NCBI GenBank assembly: GCA_039105265.1
Contig: JAPFFF010000485.1
Location: 1 to 21,734 of the forward strand
Reading direction: 5' to 3'
DNA: 21,734 nt
Origin: Tritrichomonas musculus
Lineage: Eukaryota; Parabasalia; Tritrichomonadida; Tritrichomonadidae
Below the pieces are notes generated by a model. That model made no database searches. It saw nothing but the letters and a program-made list of their open reading frames with translations, and was not told the origin of the DNA. Both the position numbers and the translations under genes were made by a program. Shown piece after piece: positions 1 to 11,753 of the stretch (positions within the stretch are counted from its first letter, which is position 1; each line of letters starts with the position of its first letter).

Positions 1-3000
1 TCATTCTTCATCTTCTCTCCTTCTTGGCGAAGGGCGTTGGTTTGTTCTTGAGCTTCACTGGCTTGTTGTTTAGCATCAAGTGCATTCTTTTCAGCAGCTG
101 AGAGTCTTTCAAGAAGATCATCTGGAATGGCTGGAACTTCAACAGCGCGTTCTTCAACTGGAGCTGGGGCTGCTGGTGTTGGGCGTTCCTTGAGTTTCTT
201 GACTTCATACTTAAGGCATCCTAAGTCATTCTTAAGTTTCTCTCCTTCTTGGCGAAGAGCATTAACTTCATTGCGAGCTGCATTGGCATTGTTCTCTGCA
301 GCTGAAAGACGATCAAGAAGATCATCTGGAATAGCTGGGGCTGGGGCTGCGTGTTCTTCAACTGGGGCTGGTGCAACTGCTTCTGGAATTGGGCGTTCCT
401 TGAGTTTCTTGACTTCATATTTGAGGCAGCGAAGTTCATTCTTCATCTTCTCTCCTTCTTGGCGAAGGGCGTTGGTTTGTTCTTCGGCTCTGGTTGCCTT
501 CTGTTCAGCGGCTGAGAGTCTTTCAAGAAGATCATCTGGAATGGCTGGAACTTCAACAGCGCGTTCTTCAACTGGAGCTGGGGCTGCTGGTGTTGGGCGT
601 TCCTTGAGTTTCTTGACTTCATACTTAAGGCATCCTAAGTCATTCTTGAGTTTCTCTCCTTCTTGGCGAAGAGCATTAACTTCATTGCGAGCTGCATTGG
701 CATTGTTCTCTGCAGCTGAAAGACGATCAAGAAGATCATCTGGAATAGCTGGGGCTGGGGCTGCGTGTTCTTCAACTGGGGCTGGTGCAACTGCTTCTGG
801 AATTGGGCGTTCCTTGAGTTTCTTGACTTCATATTTGAGGCAGCGAAGTTCATTCTTCATCTTCTCTCCTTCTTGGCGAAGGGCGTTGGTTTGTTCTTGA
901 GCTTCACTGGCTTGTTGTTTAGCATCAAGTGCATTCTTTTCAGCAGCTGAGAGTCTTTCAAGAAGATCATCTGGAATGGCTGGAACTTCAACAGCGCGTT
1001 CTTCAACTGGAGCTGGGGCTGCTGGTGTTGGGCGTTCCTTGAGTTTCTTGACTTCATACTTAAGGCATCCTAAGTCATTCTTAAGTTTCTCTCCTTCTTG
1101 GCGAAGAGCATTAACTTCATTGCGAGCTGCATTGGCATTGTTCTCTGCAGCTGAAAGACGATCAAGAAGATCATCTGGAATAGCTGGGGCTGGGGCTGCG
1201 TGTTCTTCAACTGGGGCTGGTGCAACTGCTTCTGGAATTGGGCGTTCCTTGAGTTTCTTGACTTCATATTTGAGGCAGCGAAGTTCATTCTTCATCTTCT
1301 CTCCTTCTTGGCGAAGGGCGTTGGTTTGTTCTTCGGCTCTGGTTGCCTTCTGTTCAGCGGCTGAGAGTCTTTCAAGAAGATCATCTGGAATGGCTGGAAC
1401 TTCAACAGCGCGTTCTTCAACTGGAGCTGGGGCTGCTGGTGTTGGACGTTCCTTGAGTTTCTTGACTTCATACTTAAGGCATCCTAAGTCATTCTTAAGT
1501 TTCTCTCCTTCTTGGCGAAGAGCATTTGTTTCATTGCGAGCTGCATTGGCATTGTTCTCTGCAGCTGAAAGACGATCAAGAAGATCATCTGGAATAGCTG
1601 GGGCTGGTGCAACTGCTTCTGGAATTGGACGTTGTTTAAGTTTCTTGACTTCATATTTGAGGCATTTAATATCACTCTTCATCTTCTCTCCTTCTTGGCG
1701 AAGGGCGTTGGTTTGTTCTTGAGCTTCACTGGCTTGTTGTTTAGCATCAAGTGCATTCTTTTCAGCAGCTGAGAGTCTTTCAAGAAGATCATCTGGAATG
1801 GCTGGAACTTCAACAGCGCGTTCTTCAACTGGAGCTGGGGCTGCTGGTGTTGGGCGTTCCTTGAGTTTCTTGACTTCATACTTAAGGCATCCTAAGTCAT
1901 TCTTGAGTTTCTCTCCTTCTTGGCGAAGAGCATTTGTTTCATTACGGGCTGCATTGGCATTGTTCTCTGCAGCTGAAAGACGATCAAGAAGATCATCTGG
2001 AATAGCTGGGGCTGGGGCTGCGTGTTCTTCAACTGGGGCTGGTGCAACTGCTTCTGGAATTGGGCGTTCCTTGAGTTTCTTGACTTCATATTTGAGGCAG
2101 CGAAGTTCATTCTTCATCTTCTCTCCTTCTTGGCGAAGGGCGTTGGTTTGTTCTTCGGCTCTGGTTGCCTTCTGTTCAGCGGCTGAGAGTCTTTCAAGAA
2201 GATCATCTGGAATGGCTGGAACTTCAACAGCGCGTTCTTCAACTGGAGCTGGGGCTGCTGGTGTTGGGCGTTCCTTGAGTTTCTTGACTTCATACTTAAG
2301 GCATCCTAAGTCATTCTTAAGTTTCTCTCCTTCTTGGCGAAGAGCATTAACTTCATTGCGAGCTGCATTGGCATTGTTCTCTGCAGCTGAAAGACGATCA
2401 AGAAGATCATCTGGAATAGCTGGGGCTGGGGCTGCATGTTCTTCAACTGGGGCTGGTGCAACTGCTTCTGGAATTGGGCGTTCCTTGAGTTTCTTGACTT
2501 CATATTTGAGGCAGCGAAGTTCATTCTTCATCTTCTCTCCTTCTTGGCGAAGGGCGTTGGTTTGTTCTTGAGCTTCACTGGCTTGTTGTTTAGCATCAAG
2601 TGCATTCTTTTCAGCAGCTGAGAGTCTTTCAAGAAGATCATCTGGAATGGCTGGAACTTCAACAGCGCGTTCTTCAACTGGAGCTGGGGCTGCTGGTGTT
2701 GGGCGTTCCTTGAGTTTCTTGACTTCATACTTAAGGCATCCTAAGTCATTCTTGAGTTTCTCTCCTTCTTGGCGAAGAGCATTAACTTCATTGCGAGCTG
2801 CATTGGCATTGTTCTCTGCAGCTGAAAGACGATCAAGAAGATCATCTGGAATAGCTGGGGCTGGGGCTGCGTGTTCTTCAACTGGGGCTGGTGCAACTGC
2901 TTCTGGAATTGGGCGTTCCTTGAGTTTCTTGACTTCATATTTGAGGCAGCGAAGTTCATTCTTCATCTTCTCTCCTTCTTGGCGAAGGGCGTTGGTTTGT

Positions 3001-6000
3001 TCTTGAGCTTCACTGGCTTGTTGTTTAGCATCAAGTGCATTCTTTTCAGCAGCTGAGAGTCTTTCAAGAAGATCATCTGGAATGGCTGGAACTTCAACAG
3101 CGCGTTCTTCAACTGGAGCTGGGGCTGCTGGTGTTGGGCGTTCCTTGAGTTTCTTGACTTCATACTTAAGGCATCCTAAGTCATTCTTAAGTTTCTCTCC
3201 TTCTTGGCGAAGAGCATTAACTTCATTGCGAGCTGCATTGGCATTGTTCTCTGCAGCTGAAAGACGATCAAGAAGATCATCTGGAATAGCTGGGGCTGGG
3301 GCTGCGTGTTCTTCAACTGGGGCTGGTGCAACTGCTTCTGGAATTGGGCGTTCCTTGAGTTTCTTGACTTCATATTTGAGGCAGCGAAGTTCATTCTTCA
3401 TCTTCTCTCCTTCTTGGCGAAGGGCGTTGGTTTGTTCTTCGGCTCTGGTTGCCTTCTGTTCAGCGGCTGAGAGTCTTTCAAGAAGATCATCTGGAATGGC
3501 TGGAACTTCAACAGCGCGTTCTTCAACTGGAGCTGGGGCTGCTGGTGTTGGACGTTCCTTGAGTTTCTTGACTTCATACTTAAGGCATCCTAAGTCATTC
3601 TTAAGTTTCTCTCCTTCTTGGCGAAGAGCATTAACTTCATTGCGAGCTGCATTGGCATTGTTCTCTGCAGCTGAAAGACGATCAAGAAGATCATCTGGAA
3701 TAGCTGGGGCTGGGGCTGCATGTTCTTCAACTGGGGCTGGTGCAACTGCTTCTGGAATTGGGCGTTCCTTGAGTTTCTTGACTTCATATTTGAGGCAGCG
3801 AAGTTCATTCTTCATCTTCTCTCCTTCTTGGCGAAGGGCGTTGGTTTGTTCTTCGGCTCTGGTTGCCTTCTGTTCAGCGGCTGAGAGTCTTTCAAGAAGA
3901 TCATCTGGAATGGCTGGAACTTCAACAGCGCGTTCTTCAACTGGAGCTGGGGCTGCTGGTGTTGGGCGTTCCTTGAGTTTCTTGACTTCATACTTAAGGC
4001 ATCCTAAGTCATTCTTGAGTTTCTCTCCTTCTTGGCGAAGAGCATTTGTTTCATTACGGGCTGCATTGGCATTGTTCTCTGCAGCTGAAAGACGATCAAG
4101 AAGATCATCTGGAATAGCTGGGGCTGGGGCTGCGTGTTCTTCAACTGGGGCTGGTGCAACTGCTTCTGGAATTGGGCGTTCCTTGAGTTTCTTGACTTCA
4201 TATTTGAGGCAGCGAAGTTCATTCTTCATCTTCTCTCCTTCTTGGCGAAGGGCGTTGGTTTGTTCTTCGGCTCTGGTTGCCTTCTGTTCAGCGGCTGAGA
4301 GTCTTTCAAGAAGATCATCTGGAATGGCTGGAACTTCAACAGCGCGTTCTTCAACTGGAGCTGGGGCTGCTGGTGTTGGGCGTTCCTTGAGTTTCTTGAC
4401 TTCATACTTAAGGCATCCTAAGTCATTCTTGAGTTTCTCTCCTTCTTGGCGAAGAGCATTTGTTTCATTACGGGCTGCATTGGCATTGTTCTCTGCAGCT
4501 GAAAGACGATCAAGAAGATCATCTGGAATAGCTGGGGCTGGGGCTGCGTGTTCTTCAACTGGGGCTGGTGCAACTGCTTCTGGAATTGGGCGTTCCTTGA
4601 GTTTCTTGACTTCATATTTGAGGCAGCGAAGTTCATTCTTCATCTTCTCTCCTTCTTGGCGAAGGGCGTTGGTTTGTTCTTGAGCTTCACTGGCTTGTTG
4701 TTTAGCATCAAGTGCATTCTTTTCAGCAGCTGAGAGTCTTTCAAGAAGATCATCTGGAATGGCTGGAACTTCAACAGCGCGTTCTTCAACTGGAGCTGGG
4801 GCTGCTGGTGTTGGGCGTTCCTTGAGTTTCTTGACTTCATACTTAAGGCATCCTAAGTCATTCTTAAGTTTCTCTCCTTCTTGGCGAAGAGCATTAACTT
4901 CATTGCGAGCTGCATTGGCATTGTTCTCTGCAGCTGAAAGACGATCAAGAAGATCATCTGGAATAGCTGGGGCTGGGGCTGCGTGTTCTTCAACTGGGGC
5001 TGGTGCAACTGCTTCTGGAATTGGACGTTGTTTAAGTTTCTTGACTTCATATTTGAGGCATTTAATATCACTCTTCATCTTCTCTCCTTCTTGGCGAAGG
5101 GCGTTGGTTTGTTCTTGAGCTTCACTGGCTTGTTGTTTAGCATCAAGTGCATTCTTTTCAGCAGCTGAGAGTCTTTCAAGAAGATCATCTGGAATGGCTG
5201 GAACTTCAACAGCGCGTTCTTCAACTGGAGCTGGGGCTGCTGGTGTTGGGCGTTCCTTGAGTTTCTTGACTTCATACTTAAGGCATCCTAAGTCATTCTT
5301 AAGTTTCTCTCCTTCTTGGCGAAGAGCATTTGTTTCATTACGGGCTGCATTGGCATTGTTCTCTGCAGCTGAAAGACGATCAAGAAGATCATCTGGAATA
5401 GCTGGGGCTGGGGCTGCGTGTTCTTCAACTGGGGCTGGTGCAACTGCTTCTGGAATTGGGCGTTCCTTGAGTTTCTTGACTTCATATTTGAGGCAGCGAA
5501 GTTCATTCTTCATCTTCTCTCCTTCTTGGCGAAGGGCGTTGGTTTGTTCTTCGGCTCTGGTTGCCTTCTGTTCAGCGGCTGAGAGTCTTTCAAGAAGATC
5601 ATCTGGAATGGCTGGAACTTCAACAGCGCGTTCTTCAACTGGAGCTGGGGCTGCTGGTGTTGGACGTTCCTTGAGTTTCTTGACTTCATACTTAAGGCAT
5701 CCTAAGTCATTCTTAAGTTTCTCTCCTTCTTGGCGAAGAGCATTTGTTTCATTACGGGCTGCATTGGCATTGTTCTCTGCAGCTGAAAGACGATCAAGAA
5801 GATCATCTGGAATAGCTGGGGCTGGGGCTGCGTGTTCTTCAACTGGGGCTGGTGCAACTGCTTCTGGAATTGGGCGTTCCTTGAGTTTCTTGACTTCATA
5901 TTTGAGGCAGCGAAGTTCATTCTTCATCTTCTCTCCTTCTTGGCGAAGGGCGTTGGTTTGTTCTTCGGCTCTGGTTGCCTTCTGTTCAGCGGCTGAGAGT

Positions 6001-9000
6001 CTTTCAAGAAGATCATCTGGAATGGCTGGAACTTCAACAGCGCGTTCTTCAACTGGAGCTGGGGCTGCTGGTGTTGGACGTTCCTTGAGTTTCTTGACTT
6101 CATACTTAAGGCATCCTAAGTCATTCTTGAGTTTCTCTCCTTCTTGGCGAAGAGCATTTGTTTCATTACGGGCTGCATTGGCATTGTTCTCTGCAGCTGA
6201 AAGACGATCAAGAAGATCATCTGGAATAGCTGGGGCTGGGGCTGCATGTTCTTCAACTGGGGCTGGTGCAACTGCTTCTGGAATTGGGCGTTCCTTGAGT
6301 TTCTTGACTTCATATTTGAGGCAGCGAAGTTCATTCTTCATCTTCTCTCCTTCTTGGCGAAGGGCGTTGGTTTGTTCTTGAGCTTCACTGGCTTGTTGTT
6401 TAGCATCAAGTGCATTCTTTTCAGCAGCTGAGAGTCTTTCAAGAAGATCATCTGGAATGGCTGGAACTTCAACAGCGCGTTCTTCAACTGGAGCTGGGGC
6501 TGCTGGTGTTGGGCGTTCCTTGAGTTTCTTGACTTCATACTTAAGGCATCCTAAGTCATTCTTGAGTTTCTCTCCTTCTTGGCGAAGAGCATTAACTTCA
6601 TTGCGAGCTGCATTGGCATTGTTCTCTGCAGCTGAAAGACGATCAAGAAGATCATCTGGAATAGCTGGGGCTGGGGCTGCGTGTTCTTCAACTGGGGCTG
6701 GTGCAACTGCTTCTGGAATTGGGCGTTCCTTGAGTTTCTTGACTTCATATTTGAGGCAGCGAAGTTCATTCTTCATCTTCTCTCCTTCTTGGCGAAGGGC
6801 GTTGGTTTGTTCTTCGGCTCTGGTTGCCTTCTGTTCAGCGGCTGAGAGTCTTTCAAGAAGATCATCTGGAATGGCTGGAACTTCAACAGCGCGTTCTTCA
6901 ACTGGAGCTGGGGCTGCTGGTGTTGGACGTTCCTTGAGTTTCTTGACTTCATACTTAAGGCATCCTAAGTCATTCTTAAGTTTCTCTCCTTCTTGGCGAA
7001 GAGCATTAACTTCATTGCGAGCTGCATTGGCATTGTTCTCTGCAGCTGAAAGACGATCAAGAAGATCATCTGGAATAGCTGGGGCTGGGGCTGCGTGTTC
7101 TTCAACTGGGGCTGGTGCAACTGCTTCTGGAATTGGGCGTTCCTTGAGTTTCTTGACTTCATATTTGAGGCAGCGAAGTTCATTCTTCATCTTCTCTCCT
7201 TCTTGGCGAAGGGCGTTGGTTTGTTCTTCGGCTCTGGTTGCCTTCTGTTCAGCGGCTGAGAGTCTTTCAAGAAGATCATCTGGAATGGCTGGAACTTCAA
7301 CAGCGCGTTCTTCAACTGGAGCTGGGGCTGCTGGTGTTGGGCGTTCCTTGAGTTTCTTGACTTCATACTTAAGGCATCCTAAGTCATTCTTAAGTTTCTC
7401 TCCTTCTTGGCGAAGAGCATTTGTTTCATTGCGAGCTGCATTGGCATTGTTCTCTGCAGCTGAAAGACGATCAAGAAGATCATCTGGAATAGCTGGGGCT
7501 GGTGCAACTGCTTCTGGAATTGGACGTTGTTTAAGTTTCTTGACTTCATATTTGAGGCATTTAATATCACTCTTCATCTTCTCTCCTTCTTGGCGAAGGG
7601 CGTTGGTTTGTTCTTGAGCTTCACTGGCTTGTTGTTTAGCATCAAGTGCATTCTTTTCAGCAGCTGAGAGTCTTTCAAGAAGATCATCTGGAATGGCTGG
7701 AACTTCAACAGCGCGTTCTTCAACTGGAGCTGGGGCTGCTGGTGTTGGGCGTTCCTTGAGTTTCTTGACTTCATACTTAAGGCATCCTAAGTCATTCTTA
7801 AGTTTCTCTCCTTCTTGGCGAAGAGCATTAACTTCATTGCGAGCTGCATTGGCATTGTTCTCTGCAGCTGAAAGACGATCAAGAAGATCATCTGGAATAG
7901 CTGGGGCTGGGGCTGCGTGTTCTTCAACTGGGGCTGGTGCAACTGCTTCTGGAATTGGGCGTTCCTTGAGTTTCTTGACTTCATATTTGAGGCAGCGAAG
8001 TTCATACTTAAATCGATCATTTTCTTGTCGAAGAGATGTAATTTGAGTCTTGTTTTCAGCAGAAGCATCTTTGGCTTCATTAGCAATGTCTTTAGCTTCA
8101 TTAGCATTACGATGTGATTCAATGGCGCTTTCTTTAGCTTCTTTGGCATTCTTTTCAGCTTTAGATAAGCGGTCTAAAAGATCATCTGGAATATTAGGAG
8201 CTGGTGTCGTTGGTTCTGGAGTTGGTCGTTCCTTGAGTTTCTTTACTTCATATTTAATGCATTTGAGGTCTTTCTTGAGTCTTTCGCCTTCTTTACGAAG
8301 GGCATTGGTTTCGTTACGGGCTGCATTGGCATTGTTTTCAACAGCTGAGAGTCTTTCAAGAAGATCATCTGGAATGGCTGGTGTTTCAACTGAACGTTCC
8401 TCAACTGGGGCTGGTGCAACTGCTTCTGGAATTGGGCGTTCCTTGAGTTTCTTGACTTCATATTTGAGGCAGCGAAGTTCATACTTAAATCGATCATTTT
8501 CTTGTCGAAGAGATGTAATTTGAGTCTTGTTTTCAGCAGAAGCATCTTTGGCTTCATTAGCAATGTCTTTAGCTTCATTAGCATTACGATGTGATTCAAT
8601 GGCGCTTTCTTTAGCTTCTTTGGCATTCTTTTCAGCTTTAGATAAGCGGTCTAAAAGATCATCTGGAATATTAGGAGCTGGTGTCGTTGGTTCTGGAGTT
8701 GGTCGTTCCTTGAGTTTCTTTACTTCATATTTAATGCATTTGAGGTCTTTCTTGAGTCTTTCGCCTTCTTTACGAAGGGCAGTGGTTTCGTTACGGGCTG
8801 CATTGGCATTGTTTTCAACAGCTGAGAGTCTTTCAAGAAGATCATCTGGAATGGCTGGAACTTCAACAGCGCGTTCTTCAACTGGAGCTGGGGCTGCTGG
8901 TGTTGGGCGTTCCTTGAGTTTCTTGACTTCATACTTAAGGCATCCTAAGTCATTCTTGAGTTTCTCTCCTTCTTGGCGAAGAGCATTTGTTTCATTACGG

Positions 9001-11753
9001 GCTGCATTGGCATTGTTCTCTGCAGCTGAAAGACGATCAAGAAGATCATCTGGAATAGCTGGGGCTGGTGCAACTGCTTCTGGAATTGGACGTTGTTTAA
9101 GTTTCTTGACTTCATATTTGAGGCATTTAATATCACTCTTCATCTTCTCTCCTTCTTGGCGAAGGGCGTTGGTTTGTTCTTGAGCTTCACTGGCTTGTTG
9201 TTTAGCATCAAGTGCATTCTTTTCAGCAGCTGAGAGTCTTTCAAGAAGATCATCTGGAATGGCTGGAACTTCAACAGCGCGTTCTTCAACTGGAGCTGGG
9301 GCTGCTGGTGTTGGGCGTTCCTTGAGTTTCTTGACTTCATACTTAAGGCATCCTAAGTCATTCTTGAGTTTCTCTCCTTCTTGGCGAAGAGCATTTGTTT
9401 CATTACGGGCTGCATTGGCATTGTTCTCTGCAGCTGAAAGACGATCAAGAAGATCATCTGGAATAGCTGGGGCTGGGGCTGCGTGTTCTTCAACTGGGGC
9501 TGGTGCAACTGCTTCTGGAATTGGGCGTTCCTTGAGTTTCTTGACTTCATATTTGAGGCAGCGAAGTTCATTCTTCATCTTCTCTCCTTCTTGGCGAAGG
9601 GCGTTGGTTTGTTCTTCGGCTCTGGTTGCCTTCTGTTCAGCGGCTGAGAGTCTTTCAAGAAGATCATCTGGAATGGCTGGAACTTCAACAGCGCGTTCTT
9701 CAACTGGAGCTGGGGCTGCTGGTGTTGGGCGTTCCTTGAGTTTCTTGACTTCATACTTAAGGCATCCTAAGTCATTCTTAAGTTTCTCTCCTTCTTGGCG
9801 AAGAGCATTAACTTCATTGCGAGCTGCATTGGCATTGTTCTCTGCAGCTGAAAGACGATCAAGAAGATCATCTGGAATAGCTGGGGCTGGGGCTGCATGT
9901 TCTTCAACTGGGGCTGGTGCAACTGCTTCTGGAATTGGGCGTTCCTTGAGTTTCTTGACTTCATATTTGAGGCAGCGAAGTTCATTCTTCATCTTCTCTC
10001 CTTCTTGGCGAAGGGCGTTGGTTTGTTCTTCGGCTCTGGTTGCCTTCTGTTCAGCGGCTGAGAGTCTTTCAAGAAGATCATCTGGAATGGCTGGAACTTC
10101 AACAGCGCGTTCTTCAACTGGAGCTGGGGCTGCTGGTGTTGGGCGTTCCTTGAGTTTCTTGACTTCATACTTAAGGCATCCTAAGTCATTCTTAAGTTTC
10201 TCTCCTTCTTGGCGAAGAGCATTTGTTTCATTACGGGCTGCATTGGCATTGTTCTCTGCAGCTGAAAGACGATCAAGAAGATCATCTGGAATAGCTGGGG
10301 CTGGTGCAACTGCTTCTGGAATTGGACGTTGTTTAAGTTTCTTGACTTCATATTTGAGGCATTTAATATCACTCTTCATCTTCTCTCCTTCTTGGCGAAG
10401 GGCGTTGGTTTGTTCTTGAGCTTCACTGGCTTGTTGTTTAGCATCAAGTGCATTCTTTTCAGCAGCTGAGAGTCTTTCAAGAAGATCATCTGGAATGGCT
10501 GGAACTTCAACAGCGCGTTCTTCAACTGGAGCTGGGGCTGCTGGTGTTGGGCGTTCCTTGAGTTTCTTGACTTCATACTTAAGGCATCCTAAGTCATTCT
10601 TGAGTTTCTCTCCTTCTTGGCGAAGAGCATTTGTTTCATTACGGGCTGCATTGGCATTGTTCTCTGCAGCTGAAAGACGATCAAGAAGATCATCTGGAAT
10701 AGCTGGGGCTGGGGCTGCGTGTTCTTCAACTGGGGCTGGTGCAACTGCTTCTGGAATTGGGCGTTCCTTGAGTTTCTTGACTTCATATTTGAGGCAGCGA
10801 AGTTCATTCTTCATCTTCTCTCCTTCTTGGCGAAGGGCGTTGGTTTGTTCTTCGGCTCTGGTTGCCTTCTGTTCAGCGGCTGAGAGTCTTTCAAGAAGAT
10901 CATCTGGAATGGCTGGAACTTCAACAGCGCGTTCTTCAACTGGAGCTGGGGCTGCTGGTGTTGGACGTTCCTTGAGTTTCTTGACTTCATACTTAAGGCA
11001 TCCTAAGTCATTCTTAAGTTTCTCTCCTTCTTGGCGAAGAGCATTTGTTTCATTGCGAGCTGCATTGGCATTGTTCTCTGCAGCTGAAAGACGATCAAGA
11101 AGATCATCTGGAATAGCTGGGGCTGGTGCAACTGCTTCTGGAATTGGACGTTGTTTAAGTTTCTTGACTTCATATTTGAGGCATTTAATATCACTCTTCA
11201 TCTTCTCTCCTTCTTGGCGAAGGGCGTTGGTTTGTTCTTGAGCTTCACTGGCTTGTTGTTTAGCATCAAGTGCATTCTTTTCAGCAGCTGAGAGTCTTTC
11301 AAGAAGATCATCTGGAATGGCTGGAACTTCAACAGCGCGTTCTTCAACTGGAGCTGGGGCTGCTGGTGTTGGGCGTTCCTTGAGTTTCTTGACTTCATAC
11401 TTAAGGCATCCTAAGTCATTCTTGAGTTTCTCTCCTTCTTGGCGAAGAGCATTTGTTTCATTACGGGCTGCATTGGCATTGTTCTCTGCAGCTGAAAGAC
11501 GATCAAGAAGATCATCTGGAATAGCTGGGGCTGGGGCTGCGTGTTCTTCAACTGGGGCTGGTGCAACTGCTTCTGGAATTGGGCGTTCCTTGAGTTTCTT
11601 GACTTCATATTTGAGGCAGCGAAGTTCATTCTTCATCTTCTCTCCTTCTTGGCGAAGGGCGTTGGTTTGTTCTTGAGCTTCACTGGCTTGTTGTTTAGCA
11701 TCAAGTGCATTCTTTTCAGCAGCTGAGAGTCTTTCAAGAAGATCAGCTGGAAT
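1..11753 (-). repeat. Homogenised A/B tandem array (from residue 1624 to the window edge)
   Basis: Two module types alternate. B reads IPDDLLDRLSAAENNANAA then RNE[VT]NALRQEGEKLKNDL, GCLKYEVKKLKERP and linker TPAAPAPVEERAVEVPA. A reads IPDDLLERLSAAE, a variable coil, then QTNALRQEGEKMKNEL, RCLKYEVKKLKERP and linker IPEAVAPAPVEEHAAPAPA. A has a long form (KNALDAKQQASEAQE) and a short form (QKATRAEE), seven residues apart. Some A-long modules carry the signature KCLKYEVKKLKQRP and a linker nine residues shorter. A+B periods are therefore 435, 414 or 408 bp. I count 26 B modules. Copies are nearly identical over more than 11 kb and differ only at a few recurring sites. The first A module carries IPADLL instead of IPDDLL. 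Confidence 0.95.

Noticed and set aside
221-439. Short minus-strand frames of 60-127 codons repeated along 1-15500, rich in Met, Lys, Gln and Asn
   Set aside because: They lie in another frame of the same strand as the giant gene, overlap it completely and recur once per module.
3082-4683. Long plus-strand open frames over the repeat array, up to 533 codons and starting MAGTST
   Set aside because: They are the antisense shadow of the minus-strand repeat gene. They are broken at every long A module, have Ser/Arg/Leu-rich low-complexity products, and recur only because the repeats are near-identical.
1-11753. CRISPR-like or satellite interpretation of the tandem repeats
   Set aside because: There are no unique spacers between repeats, the units are multiples of three, and variants respect the coding frame and the heptad register.
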